From Limanda limanda (lineage: Eukaryota; Chordata; Actinopteri; Pleuronectiformes; Pleuronectidae): DNA of 64,000 nucleotides. The position numbers and the translations under genes are program-made. Shown here piece by piece: positions 12,401 through 25,254 of this stretch; position 1 is the stretch's first letter, and every line of letters begins with the position of its first letter. Location: the NCBI RefSeq assembly GCF_963576545.1, contig NC_083655.1:15020940-15084939 (forward strand), given 5' to 3'. The notes beneath the pieces were generated by a model. It was not told where the DNA came from, searched no databases, and saw only the letters and a program-made list of their open reading frames with translations.

Positions 12401-14151
12401 GCATGGCTCAAGTCAGAAACTGAGGGAACATCACGTACATAATGGGGCAGGGCTGACATGGACGAGCAAAGAGAAGGCATCCAAGGAGCCAGTAAAGGGA
12501 CACTGGAGAGACGTTGTATGTAATTTGTGTGACGCACATGGGCTTGCTGTGTGTGTGTGTGCATGTTCATGGCAATGACGATGATGAGTGAAAAACTGAA
12601 GGAAACAAATAAAAGAGATAAAAACCCTTTTAAACTTTGTATTGAAGTCATGATTAATGCAAGCGGGTCTAAACTATGTATGGCAAATTAAGGCTTTAGG
12701 GGGCATTTTGTTTAATTCATCACATCGACTATGTAATCAATATCTAATTACAGTGTATTACTGGTGGAGGAATAACAATGAATAAATAATGGCAGGTGTT
12801 GGGACTTGGAATGACGGACTGCTGTGGGCAGCATCACCTCATAACTACATACAAGTCGGTATTTCCGTGTCAGGGAAATACTCTGTGGTTTGGAAATGGA
12901 GAGGACTCAAGCAGAGGGAGGAATATGGATAAGTTTTCTCATCCTGCCCCTTCATCTCTTCACTTGATCTTTCTGTCCTTTCGCCACTGACTTCATTAAT
13001 CATGCAATCGCGGGTAATTAACATCCAGCGGCGTCCTGGCAAGACGCCGATCAGCCGGGGTATGACGGCTCGTAACGAGGCTGGTTTTAGAGATAATTCA
13101 TTTTACACATGGGGAAATGCTTTTGACCTTTTTAATTACAGCACCGGAATCTAGTTTTACTTTAGCTTTGACTTTATCAGGACTACACATTGATACCTAA
13201 TATTAACAGTCTTTGGTTTGAAGCTGAACATAAGACTATCCCATAAACTCCTGTTTTATTCTATTTCTCTGGTTATCGGTGACAACGTGGCGTCTCCAGC
13301 GGGTTAAAGTCAGCGGAGGCTCTTTGAAAATGACACATTTACAAATAGAGAGCTCAAGAAGGTGGGCACACCACATCTCACACTCAGGGCTCACAGCTGC
13401 AAACCTGTACAGTGGTGTGTGTGTTTTTTTCATAAACAACACGTTTGCATTTCTTTGGGTGTCATCAAAAACAATATTACATTCAGCGAGTGAATTAAGC
13501 CTGACCGGCACTGCCTGGATCTATACAGGCTCCTCGGTAAAGTAACTTAATTTTAATTATCCCATGTTGGCCATTGATTGGATTTAACACACATCTGACT
13601 TCTATTCATTATTTTGATTTGGAGAATGTTCAGGTAAGGCAAACTAAATGAGTGGTGATGGCTTTTAATCAATGTCATACCCGTAATGAAATGCAATCTT
13701 ACAGAGCCAGGGCTGCTTTGTGTAAAAAATATTAATTTCACTTTAATGGTCCACATTAGACAATTCTGCCTGGTTTAATAAACTTGGAATAGAATTGAGA
13801 AAAGTCAATAAGGAAATCTATTACCTTCCAACAACAACATGAAAAGTGGAGTGTTACATTTTTTTTTTTAGCTTTACATCTCGACCATTTAACAACATCA
13901 AGGACGTCCTCGGCTTCATTTTATGCACTTTATTCTCAGGTCTTTAAAGATCGAGGACGTGAACCAGGCTTGTGTTTGCACAAACATCCTCACCCTCTTC
14001 ACTGAGTTGCTGTTTGGTTTTTAGTGAGAGAGACTGCTGTGACAGTACGGCCACTTGTGGGAACTCTTAATCCCTGCGGGACAATCCGGATGATAAGTGA
14101 AGACGGTGGTTTGTCGGAGTGTCCTTTCTACATCGCCAACTCCCCTCACCC

Positions 14152-14195
14152 AACACACAAACACACACACACACACACACTCACACACACACACA
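14152..14195 (+). repeat. CA microsatellite
   Basis: CA tract of about 20 units with AA and TC interruptions; further CA units at 14336-14385. Confidence 0.9.
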
Positions 14196-14701
14196 GATTT
14201 ATCAGCATGCGCACTCTTCCCTTAAAAAGGATTTGAGGGTCAGCCTTTGGACATGATCTGGCCTGGCATTTGGATGGGACGGAGAGGAATCATGTGGATA
14301 TGTATGCATGTACAAACAGCATGTATGAAGAGCATGCACACACAGTCGTACACACACACATGCACACACACATATACACACACATTATAAACTCAGGCCA
14401 TGCTCGTGGTTGAGGCTTAATTCCTTCCGTGAAAGGCAGTGGTGGTGGAGGCAAGCAGTTGGAGAACACCAGGGGGAGGAGGAGGAGGGAGTTTCTTTCT
14501 TCTCGGCCACGTGTCCATTTCTGATTCTCGACAAGGCAACAGACTCTACAGCCAGTGTTCACTTCCTGTGTCGGCCGCCACTCTAAAGCCTGATTAAAAA
14601 CCACCTGGGAACAATCTGTTTCCACCCAGCGTCTGTCACAGCACGTCGTGGGAAACTTGCCCAGCGATCGTCTTAGCCCTTAAATGGTGAAAACAAGAGC
14701 A

Positions 14702-14727
14702 GTGTGTGTGTGTGTGTGTGTGTGTGT
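14702..14727 (+). repeat. GT microsatellite
   Basis: About 13 pure GT units. With the CA tract at 14152-14195 it forms an inverted pair about 500 bases apart. Confidence 0.9.
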
Positions 14728-15027
14728 TTGTGTCTGTGATTCCAACGTGTCCCTTGGTAAAACACCTGACCATTAACTTAATGTTGAGTGAAAGTAAGGC
14801 ACTAGCATTGTTTTTGAAAATATGAACATTAGCACATATAATAGAGCTTAAAAAACAGTTTGATGTGTTGTGAGACACACTTGTTCCTTTTTTTGCTGAG
14901 AGTTAGAGGGGAGGATCAAAACCACTGTCACATGGAATAAGGAGACTGATACAGCTTGTCTCTTTTTCACACTTCTTTAGATTAAATAATCAAGACCTGA
15001 TGAGTTTAGCTGGGAGCTTTAGATGTC

Positions 15028-15325
15028 TAATCATCCTTTATCTATACTGCTTGTCCTTAAAGGGTTGCAGAGGGAGCTGGATCCAATCCCAGCCAAGATT
15101 GGGTGTGAGACGGGGTAGAGGTTGAAAAGGTCACCAACATATCCCAGGGACATAAAGAGACAAACAACCATTTACAATCTTACGTATATGGTCAATCTAA
15201 AGTCTCCAATTAACCTAATCCCCAGCCTGCATGTCTTTTGCAGACATATGGAAACTCTACACAGAAAGGCCCGGCCGGACCAGGATTAAAACTGGGTCCC
15301 TGGGCTCCACCAGCATGCCAATCTT
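15028..15325 (-). repeat. SINE-like teleost dispersed repeat, truncated
   Basis: Plus strand shows, in order, CTTTATCTATACTGCTTGTC, AGGGTTGCAGAGGGAGCTGG, GGGTGTGAGACGGGGTAGAG, GACAAACAACCATTTACAAT, AGTCTCCAATTAACCTAA, CCTGCATGTCTTT and GAAACTCTACACAGAAAGGC. This is the reverse complement of a very widespread fish element whose usual head reads GTGGTTAGCACTG; that head and the middle GTGGGAGGAAGCC part are missing here. Confidence 0.75.
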
Positions 15326-16440
15326 TATTTAGAGCCAAGCTAAGGCTGTACCTCCTGCTTTGAGCCTTTATGATAAGCTGACCCAACTGTCTCCTGGTTC
15401 CAGCTCTATATTTAACAAACAGATAGTGATCAGTCCTCTCAACTAACTCCCAGCAAAACTAAATAGAAATTACCTTGAAAATCTGTGGATTACAAATGTT
15501 GTGACCGACAAAAAGGGAAACTGAATTCATAATGTTTTCAAATAACACTGCGTGTCTAAATCCATACCTATTGCATTAAAGCAACAACTCTTACAACTAA
15601 TGTTTGGATGAAACCAGTGGACGTCCATGACTCACTAAAGGCTGAGAATAGATCTGGAGCCGACAGTAACAACTACAGGCAGCTTTGGTGTTTATCATCA
15701 CTTAACAGGAAAGTTTATCACTGGGCAAGTTTATCAGAAACTTCTCTTTAACCAGCCGCTCTATGTGGGTCCGGGATTGGACAGGGAGGGGGTGACAAGC
15801 CTGATCAATGTGGTGCCCCCGGGAAGCGAACAGACTCAGTGGGAGCAGCTGAGGAGAGTGGAGCCAGGCTGTGAATGCACTTTGACTTGTTCAATACAGT
15901 CGTGCGGTTCCTGCACCACACAGCCTTCCAGGCAGCGGTAACCTGAGTCATGGCACCTCTCTTCTTCCTCCTCCTCCTCGGGGGCTACTGGTTGACGAAG
16001 ATAATACCAGCCGAGGCGCTCGTGGCTCATATTAAAATGACCTCCTGTGACATTATACCACCAGAGAGGTCCTGACACTTTAATAAAGTCTAGATGCCAT
16101 TTATTTATAATGCATTGGGAGAGAGGTAAAAATAACAAATGGCATTCGGCATTCAGAGCCAGGCAAGTGTTATCTGGTTGAGTTGAGTCTGGATAAACTA
16201 AATGAACAATAAAAAATTTGTTTAAATACGTCCATATCATGAAATATTTCTTACACCCACAGACCACCACAAAAGAAAAAAAGAAAAGGTTATTCAAGCT
16301 TTGATAATTCTTCGTAGGATTGTTGGAATCAGAAATGAACACTTGGCACAGAGTTGAGGAGGATGTATGCTGCAGGGTGGCACAATAGGCAAAGCAAAGC
16401 ATCAAGCATTCATATGGATCCTTTGTAACTGTTTACTTAC

Positions 16441-16467
16441 TAACTGGACCAATGTTATTAGGAATAC
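16441..16467 (-). CDS. ntng1: Netrin-G1 27-nt microexon linking LE1 and LE2
   Basis: Read on the minus strand, cttgcag is followed by 27 bases and a strong gtaagt donor. The first two bases (GT) complete the cysteine codon started by LE1. Eight codons give IPNNIGPV, and the last A joins AC of the LE2 exon to make asparagine, giving C-IPNNIGPV-N-CECFGH. Human netrin-G1 has a linker of the same length and place, recalled as IPSISSIG. The match in length, phase at both ends, I-P start, order and position between LE1 and LE2 makes this a real exon despite its size. Without it the split codon becomes TAC (tyrosine) and LE1 loses its last cysteine, so constitutive inclusion is expected. Confidence 0.9.
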
Positions 16468-17828
16468 CTGCAAGAGAGGAAGAGAAAAAGAATTACATTA
16501 CAGGCATTAAACTGTGTTACTGCAACATTTCCGCCTAGAAGTAAACTGTTGATCCTGATCCATCAGGATGAGCTGGAGACACCTGGAATAATGTATAAAG
16601 TGAGTGCTAGTGGTCGTGTGAGTGTTTAACCATTATTCAAGCTTCACACTTTTTGTTTGATCCTGCTTTCCTACGTCTGCCTTGATATCTGTACAAGAAG
16701 AGCCAGGAAAAGGACACATAGCAAATGATAAACATGTCACAAACTCGTTTTGGGCTCACGACAAGTCAGGAATAAAGCAAATCTGATTTAATTTTATGAA
16801 ACACATCGACTCTAAAATTGGTACTAAAAAAACAATTTGCAAGATCATGGATGTACCCGGGCTTGATTGCTGAAAAACCAGATAAACACAAAGTTTTCTT
16901 GCTTTCCTGTTTTGAAAAAGCTCTGCACACAACTTGAAGCATGCCAACAATAAAAAAGTGACAGTGCATTGTAGAGCTGTTTGATGAATCTGTGATGACA
17001 AAGAATAATTCTGGGGTTTCTCTTGAGCATTAACACAGGCCAAGGAAACAGCCCATTCCAAACAGGCAGAGCACTAGTGTTTTAGTAAAGTCGCACACTG
17101 CTTTCAGACGGCTCCCGGCACATCAGTCTCTCAAAAATGTGCTGCCAAAGACACATAATGCCGAATGCACACACACATATCAAATAGCATCATAGATGGC
17201 AAACAGAGCCCCTGACGCCAAAGGAAGACATGTCTTATCCTGCTGCCTGCCTGTCCCTCCATCAAGCAATCCCTTGTGCCAGACAGCCACTGAGCAGATA
17301 ATACAGTCTGTCTCATCCCCATGGTGACCAGATCTCCCCCACACCAGGCAGCTGGCGGCCTGTTTGAGGAGACTGAAACGTCCACACGCCATCTGATCCA
17401 ACTACCAACATCTTAGTTTGGGTCATATTTGGGTCTGTATATGTGGACGGCACACTCGTTCACATTTGCAGGAAGGAGGAAGGAGGAATTTGCTTCTGGG
17501 AACATCAACGCCAGCTCCACTTTTTCCAATCATCCTTTTCAGCAGAAGCCAGCCCTCCCATTCGCTCTACCCACAAAAACAAACAACCCACTCGCTATAG
17601 GAGGGGAAGCCTTCTGGGCAGCAGGAGAAATGCACTGATGTAAACTGCAGCAGAAGAAATAAAATAAAATAAAAGAGCCCTCTCTTCTCTTTGCTTATAT
17701 CTGTCTCGTCGCCAGCTCAGCGCCAACCTACGGCGGAGGAAGCTGAGGAGGCGAGCAGGCATCTGTGTGGCCTTTCATCTGATGGAGCTATCAACACGCA
17801 ATATCCTGGGAACCTGAGGATTTCCTAA

Positions 17829-17852
17829 GTGTGTGTGTGTGTGTGTGTGTGT
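17829..17852 (+). repeat. GT microsatellite
   Basis: About 12 pure GT units. Confidence 0.9.
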
Positions 17853-20083
17853 ATGATAGTGCGCGTGGTGGACTTTGATCCAACTCCTGTCATTCAATCA
17901 CTCTCCCTCTGATCTCTGCCTGCCAGCCGTATTTAGGAGCCAAATCTGTGGCCTGTCCGAGAGCAGTGAAGTACAGGAGGCTGCGCTGACACGCGGAGGC
18001 AGAGCATAATGGATGTCAAACCTCAAGGGGCTGAGCAGATGCTAACCAGGAGACAGGAAGGACAAGGACAAGGACGATCAGAATCGCAATCACCTTAATC
18101 ACCGAGTGCAGTTTGATCTGGCAGCATCGCTGTCATAATACGAACACACGGTGGAAACTTAAAACAGTTCCCATACATATTACCTGTGGCTGGACTATTC
18201 TGTTTTTAATAATTCCAGCAATTGCTGCAATGGAATTTTAATCTGATCTCATTAGATTATTAATTTGCAGATTGAATGGAAGAGCATCTGAAAAGAATCA
18301 TGATTCATGTTTTCATAGTCTGATCACTAATTAAAAGCATGCATGTCTTTGTGAAAGCTGATTAAATGTGTAATTGCAATAAGTGCAGGTGACGAGCTCA
18401 CACCTATAAATAAAAGTCACTACAGTGAGAAGAACATGTATGTAATATTTAAATAACCATCCCCCCCTCATTGTGGCAACAGTAACCAAGGATAGTAATG
18501 TCAGATTATCTTGATCTACTTGCACATATATTGCAAACTATGGTCTTTTTCACATCTGAAAGTCTGATGTCTTTGTTACATTGTTTGCATTTGATTCAAA
18601 CATCGCAATTTGGGGATTAGACTAAAGCATTTTGTATGACATCCATACATCTTGTGGTCACGTGATCTGTGTCTTTATATACTTGACATTTAGCGGTTTG
18701 TAGACAGGCAGGTTTGTTTGAACAGGCAAAGACTTCATGCAGTCCTGTGAGCTGCATCTGCTAGTTTTATTATTAGCTTCCACACTTGTTATTTTGGTTT
18801 AGACTTAACTGAAAAGTCCGAAGGTGAAAGTGGCCTATTAGAACTTACACTGCTGAACCAAACATGCGATGACAAAGTTCCTTTGCGCTGAAAATGTGAG
18901 ACTGGAAGTGTTTTGGCCCTGGAACTGAACTCTACAGAAAAGAAAAACTTAGCCCAGAGTTTAAAAAGGGTCCAGTTAAGTAGCTGATAGAGGAATAATA
19001 CACAGGCACCATCCGCATCTCGTCCGAATATATAACCAGAATGATTTTTTTTTCTTTATAACAGTGTTTATTGAGAAAACTATCACGAAGAGCTGCAAAG
19101 TAGTGCCGGCACATGACTGATGCTTGACCCATGAGTGACACTTCCAATAAGACCATGTGTATATCAACATTGTGAAAAATCTACTTTCTTAAACTACTGA
19201 GAAATAGTTGCTGCATGTACTTACCTACAGTCCTCCATGTGGTGTGTTGATCTACTGCAGTATATTGACCATTATTTCCCTCATGTGAATATAATGTATT
19301 TGTTATATAAGTGTTCCTTTAAAAAACATCCCTTTGTTGAATTCGAGGTCAGATAACCATTTCTCCTGAGTCCTGATCCGGGACACCAATTCCGTCCGTT
19401 GCAATTATCTGCTGCTTTATGGACTACCTGTGGGGTTCCAGCAGATGTCCGGGATCCCATGTTGGGTCATTCGATTAATTTTCAATCACCATCATTTCCA
19501 ATCCCGTTCACCTGCCTTGCCCCCGCCATTACGGGCCACGGCTGCAATCTAATTGTGTCCTATCGTACAGGAAGAGCATTAGGAGCCGCTTATATGACGG
19601 TGTGCTCCATTGATTTTTACGAGTCGTGCAGGGATCACGGTTTTGCGAGCCGCTGGGTGGTGAACATGATCTGCGAGGGGCCGTGCGATTCACTGAACAT
19701 GATACGTGTGCATGTGGGGTCAGCACATGCCACACGCACAAATGTGACCATTAAAACACAGTAGAGGGCCTGAGTCATGGAAGCAGCGACTGATGTGCAA
19801 TAAATGTCACTTCACAGAGCGGGCGCGGCCACAATTCCCACTGCTGCATGTCCATCCTTCACTGGTTGGGTTCCAGTTACGCTGTCAACCATCCAGGACC
19901 ATCACTGTAACCTTGCTAATGGGTTATCAGAGAGCCATAATGGAATGTTCAACCCATGGATCTATTGGCAAACTTCCCATTTCCTCTATGAACACGCTAC
20001 TCTGTCATTTATTCAGCCTTAGTGTGTCCTTACACGTGCAGAAAGAAAGTTGAGAGCACATTCAGCTGCTGGTCTGGAAGTCA

Positions 20084-20143
20084 GTGCGTCTGTGTGTCTG
20101 TCTGTGTGTGTGCGTGTGTGTGTGTGTGTGTGTCTGTGTGTGT
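20084..20143 (+). repeat. GT microsatellite
   Basis: Interrupted (GT)n with TCTGTC and GTGCGT variants. Confidence 0.9.
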
Positions 20144-21754
20144 GATATGGGCATTATTACATTGTGTCGGTCACTATCCATTCTGTGCTGACCTTCGATG
20201 TGTCTCACCTGTTTGCCTTGGTGCTTTACCTGGACTGCTCTGAAAAAGGGCTTATCTACCGAATTTCCACTGCAGGCAAAGTTGGTAATTACTTTCCCTG
20301 GCGACCGTCATTTTACAGCAATCCATCATCATCTGCAGCTCTTTGGCCGCGTGCAGCCCAGTGACGGTGACAGGCATTGCTAACTGGTTAGCTTCAGAAA
20401 AGGCGGCCAAAAACACAAGCGCCCGGTTTGCAACCTGATTGAATTCCTCCAGAGTAAAATTACGGGCTTGCCTTGCCGGAGTGCCCCGGCTGGCTCGCTT
20501 GCGCTCAATGTGTAGATCGGAATTGAAGGTGGCAAGTCTTAAAGTGCCCGGGAGCCGAGTTGGAAGGAGCACAGTTTGAGGTTTCAGGGATGGAATGAGG
20601 CGTGTACGTCGGAGGTGGCAGAAATGTTGGGGAGAGGGAGGAGGGGGGAGGAAGGAGAAATCTGGAGATGGAAGAAACAAATATTTGAAAGAAAGATTAC
20701 CGTCACAGCTGCACAGAGCCGAGATGTGGGAAAGACAGAGTAAACAAGCTCGGTCTCTGGGGTGGATGGGGGTGTTATGAGGGAGAGAGAGAGAGAGAAT
20801 GTGAGCATGAAACGAAACCAAGAGATGGAGCGAGAACAGGCGGAGGCAGCGGAGGCAGGGAAGAAGGAGCAGAAGAAGGGAAAGGGAGAAAAAAAATGGT
20901 GGTATGGAAGGAGGGCAGAAGGAGCACCGGAGTAAGAGGATGCAAAACAACAGGCAGTGCTTTTTACAGAGAACAAAAGGAGGAGAAATGGGATAAAATG
21001 TAAATTCAAGCAGCCGTGGAAAAAGGAATAAAAGCAGAGATGAGTGGGTGAAGGTGGATGTGGAGATATGTGCACATGTAAAGAATGTTAAAATGTTTAT
21101 GTGTGAAGACGCATAAAGACAGTAGCACAAGGCCCAAAGCAATTATATTTAAAGGGGAATGTCTCTCAAAACAAATATTTTCTTTTTAATCAAGTGATGC
21201 TAAGAATAAATGGAAAATTCCCCAGTTTAACAGTAATGTAGATAGCTGCACCCAGGGCTCATTTAACAATCACTCCATCGATATATTCAGTTATATGCTG
21301 CAAAAAAATTCCCATGAAATCTGAATCTCAGTTCCTGACAACATGAAGGGAACATATATGACAAACATATACAATAAAACCATATGTGCATATCTGCAGA
21401 AGTGGTTGTTTGTGTTCACTCACAAAATAATGAGACCAGTTCCTTTGGGATTTGGTCCTCCCATTGAAATGTACTTCCTCTGCAAGAGGGATGATTAATC
21501 ACAAAAGGTCTATAGGTGTGTATGTGCAAATGAGTGTGAGGCTATATACGTGTGTATGCATGTGCATGTCCGTGCTGTGCTGTTCTGCTTGACGTTGAGC
21601 GGCGTAATACTTACTTAATTACTGGATATACAGTTTTTTAAATCTCGGGTACATCTGTTTAAAAAATGGAAATTGACTCATTCCCCACAGTCATTATGAG
21701 TCTTTCTCTTTGAAATCACAAAACGCACTGAAAACAGAGGCACTCTTGCCAAAT

Positions 21755-21885
21755 GAATGCGTTTACCCAGGTGTCACTGCCATAAAAAAGTGATTGTATC
21801 TATTCCCATTACAGACAAAAGCCAGATGTGACTTTTGTTAGTGGGTTTTTTGACCAGTGGAAAAGGGGCTTAAGTGAAGTTGTTA
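21755..21885 (+). repeat. Dispersed fish repeat family C, copy 1
   Basis: Core ATTCCCATTACAGACAAAAG, CCAGATGTGAC, TTAGTGGGTTTTTTGACCAG and TGGAAAAGGGGCTTAA. The same blocks recur at 31360-31445 and, reversed, at 41550-41660. No coding capacity. Confidence 0.65.
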
Positions 21886-23448
21886 ACTCGCTAGTTTAAA
21901 TTTCAGAAGCCAGGTAAACCCATTTCGATTGATTAACCAAACAAGCCAAGTCATATTTGTGTTAAATCTCTACCTCCACAGTCGACATGGTTCTTTGGCC
22001 TCTGAGGTTTGGCCAGATTCTGTGTACATCTATGAATTACGCGTCCCACCAGTAGGGGGAGCAAATCTAGCATTCTGTCAATTTAATGATAATAATTTAA
22101 TTTGTGATTGTGACTGTCAACTGCAGACGTGACAGTTATTTTTGTCATCTGCAGGAGATATTGGGCGTTTTCAGTGGGATAGGAGAGGAGGATGAGTGCT
22201 GATGTGGATCTTCTTTCCAGGCAGGCGATGAATCATTACGGCGAAATCCACTGCATGTCCACGCCTCTCACCGCTTTGATCACAGGAGATCCATAAACTC
22301 TACGGCTGGCTCCGGCTAAATCTGAGCAAGTGTTTCCTAATCCTGCCCTGACAAGGAAATCTATTCTTCTTATCAAGATACAAACAGAACTAATGAGGAC
22401 AATTTCTCCCTGGAATGGATCGAGATGCAGGACGAGTGCTACGAACCCCCCCCACTCCCCTGAACCTGGCACAGGCCGGGATCCACAGCCACTGAGGTTA
22501 TTGCTGCCAAAGGAGATTCGACCAGTTATTAAATCCGAGGGTTTGCTTACTTTCTCCAACAGCGCAGTGAATGTTTAATGGCTCATGTTCAATAAAGACA
22601 GGAAAGATCATATTCTGTGTGCGTTGTTGGACCCGAGCACGTTGTGTTTGCCTGTGCTTAGGCAGAGATCGGATCACACTTTAACACAAATTAATGCTAG
22701 AGAACCAGCTTATTGATTCACATGCTTTTTTTCTTGCCGGTGAAAATAACTTCACCTCTCCTCTCGTCGCGTAAAGAAACGTCACAGCCATCACAGAGCG
22801 TCTCTCTTTCCTTTTTGCACAATCTCAGCTTGTCTTTTACTGGCAATGGCTTTTTCATTTGCACTGACGTTTATCCTGGATGGAGTCGGGATGTGTCTTC
22901 AGCTGGAGGAACAGCTACAAAGTTGGCAATCTGCAGTGCGATTGGAAATGAATAATGTATGTAGGGCATGCAGCGAATCCAAGTTTTCTGTTTACAAAAG
23001 AGCGCCCCACAAATTGGACATAATTAGCAATTACTTTACATTATATTACAGTTAGTGGCAAATTAAAAATGTAGTCTATCAGCCTCACACGATGAGGTTG
23101 CTTGTTTTCTGTGTTAGCTTGTTGCAGGAGTCGGATGTGCCCCAAGACTTTCACCCTTCCATGCATGATGCTGCTATTATTTCATTAATTTCTCACCGTC
23201 AACAAGACCCAACCCTACAATGTGAGTCAGTAATGTCAATAACAGTGTCGACAGACTTTGTATTTGATTGGGCAGCACAGAACTGTTTGAACAGGTTGTG
23301 ATCATCTGAGCCGTTTCCAGCAGGGAAGTTTATTTCTGTTCTCCTCTGATTATAGTGACTGAGATGGACAGGAGCAGTGACCGATAACTGATGACCATCA
23401 AAACTAAATAACATTTTAGTTTATTACAACTGGGTTCAAACTTTTACA

Positions 23449-23710
23449 ACCTTGGCTGAGGAGGTTATGTTTTTAGCTGCATTTGTTTGTTTGTCTGTTA
23501 GTAAGCAGGATGATGGATTATCATACATTTTGGTGGAAGGATGCAGTATGGGTCATGGAAGAGATTTTTAGTTTTTTCTGGAAGAGACATTTTTTGGTGC
23601 AGATCCACATCAGGAGCTTTGTTTCCACTTTTCTTAACATTGCCAGATCAATATGTGCCTTGATTTCTCAGAGAAATCTGGACAAATATAAAAATATAAA
23701 AAAAAAATAG
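23449..23710 (+). repeat. CTGAGGAGGTTATG fish repeat, copy 1
   Basis: GGCTGAGGAGGTTATGTTTT, TTTGTTTGTCTGTTAGTAAG, TTTTGGTGGAAGGATGCAGT, ATGGGTCATGGAAGAGAT and TTTTTTGGTGCAGATCCACA follow the order of a familiar teleost dispersed repeat. A-rich end near 23698-23709. No coding capacity. Confidence 0.65.
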
Positions 23711-25056
23711 GCATGTTTAGGGGACTTAAATGAGGTTTCATAATTTACATTCAAATTATTATTAATGAAGTCCGTGATTTAAAAAAAAGGTCTAATTAGT
23801 TATTATCTCTGTTATCCAAAAGGCAGTCCATTTTGACAAATTCCCCTTGTGTGAGACTAATAAAGGATTATCTTTCAAATTAAATGTACACAACACACAA
23901 ATATTTAAGCTCATATTTGACTTTATAATTATGTACAGATATGAATTAACTTGTACAAGTTTGGAGACTTTTGAACTCTGCACAGCTCCAACAGGAGTAA
24001 ACAGTTGAAGCGACCCAGACTTGAATAACTTTGTCGAAAAACGAAAAAGTCAAATTCTTCAAAATCCACTTAACTAAAGACTTTACCATTTTCCTGTTAT
24101 TGTAACATAGCACTTCGGCGAATGTCCTAACTAGTACGTTACTGCAATTTCCAAAAATATTGTAAGTTACATGTAAATGACGTATTGCATCATGCACGTA
24201 ACCCACAATGCAATGCAAATTGCAGTAAATTAACCCCAAAATGTATCTTGTATCTTGTAGTATCTAACTGAAAAATACAGCAAAGGTTAACAGTGCATTT
24301 TCAGTTGGAAACAAACTTTTCAGACACCCCCCCCCCTCCCCATCCATCGTCAGCCCATATCTCCCTCAGCCTCCCTCAGCCCTACAGTGAAATGAACTGC
24401 CATGGTTAATTCTCCAACTGATCCCTCTCCTTTTGTCTCCACATCGGGAGGAAGCGAGCGTGAGTGAGACGGTCAGGGGGAGGTGGGGCGAGAGAGGTAA
24501 AGCGAGAGAGACAGAGCCACCCCAGACGGCTGAGTTAGCTCTGACAGAGAGTGATGCCCACTTCTCCTCCTTCTATCTCTGCCATCCTTTCCTTTCTTTA
24601 TCACTTTTTAAACCCCGCTTCTTCCTCTTCTCCTGCTCCCGACACGGCACCTCTGTAGAACGACATATCCACCCGCCCCCCCTCCAGATGATGATTCATC
24701 GATCTCCATATCGCATCGGATGTCTTGATGGGCATAGTAAAAAGAAATTAAATCTTAATTAAATTTTCATCTTTGACAAATTTGTCTCTGCGGAGCTGCC
24801 ATATGCTCCTCTGGGTTCGGGGGGGAAAACACTGAAGAGGAGATTTTTTGGATCGGTGATGGAATGAGCTTGAAAATTACACAACAGCACAAAGTGCATT
24901 TTTTTGTCAGGCTTGTGCATTTCTTTCTACTCTGGAGGGACAGCCTTGCATTCCTATAGATTTTTTAGCAGAGTTATTACATTATGGATTTGCCCCCCCA
25001 AAAGACAAAGTATAATAATACAGTTTATACCGAGACTGTTTTCTCCTCACTTGCAG

Positions 25057-25141
25057 GTGGAGTGTGTGTGTGTGTGTCCTAGTGTCACTACGAATGTATG
25101 TGTGAGCATGCAAGTCTGGATGAGCACCTGTGTGTGTGTGT

Positions 25142-25214
<73 letters not shown>

Positions 25215-25254
25215 TCTGTGTGTGTGTGTGTGTGTGTCTCTGTGTGTGTGTGTC
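25057..25254 (+). repeat. Long GT microsatellite with TCTG interruptions
   Basis: About 200 bases of (GT)n in several blocks, separated by short unique sequence and TCTCTG units; the longest pure block is at about 25146-25211. Open frames through it are artefacts. Confidence 0.95.

Larger units (their letters stand above)
9495..16440 (-). other. ntng1 intron between LE2 and microexon
   Basis: 6.9-kb intron. It contains G-rich patches (9521-9540, 11040-11095, 12330-12355), an A-rich tract near 11328-11350, CA/GT microsatellites at 14152-14195, 14336-14385 and 14702-14727, and a truncated SINE-like fish repeat at about 15028-15325. A 189-codon minus-strand open frame lies at 15836-16405 next to the microexon. 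No exon is recognised. Confidence 0.8.
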
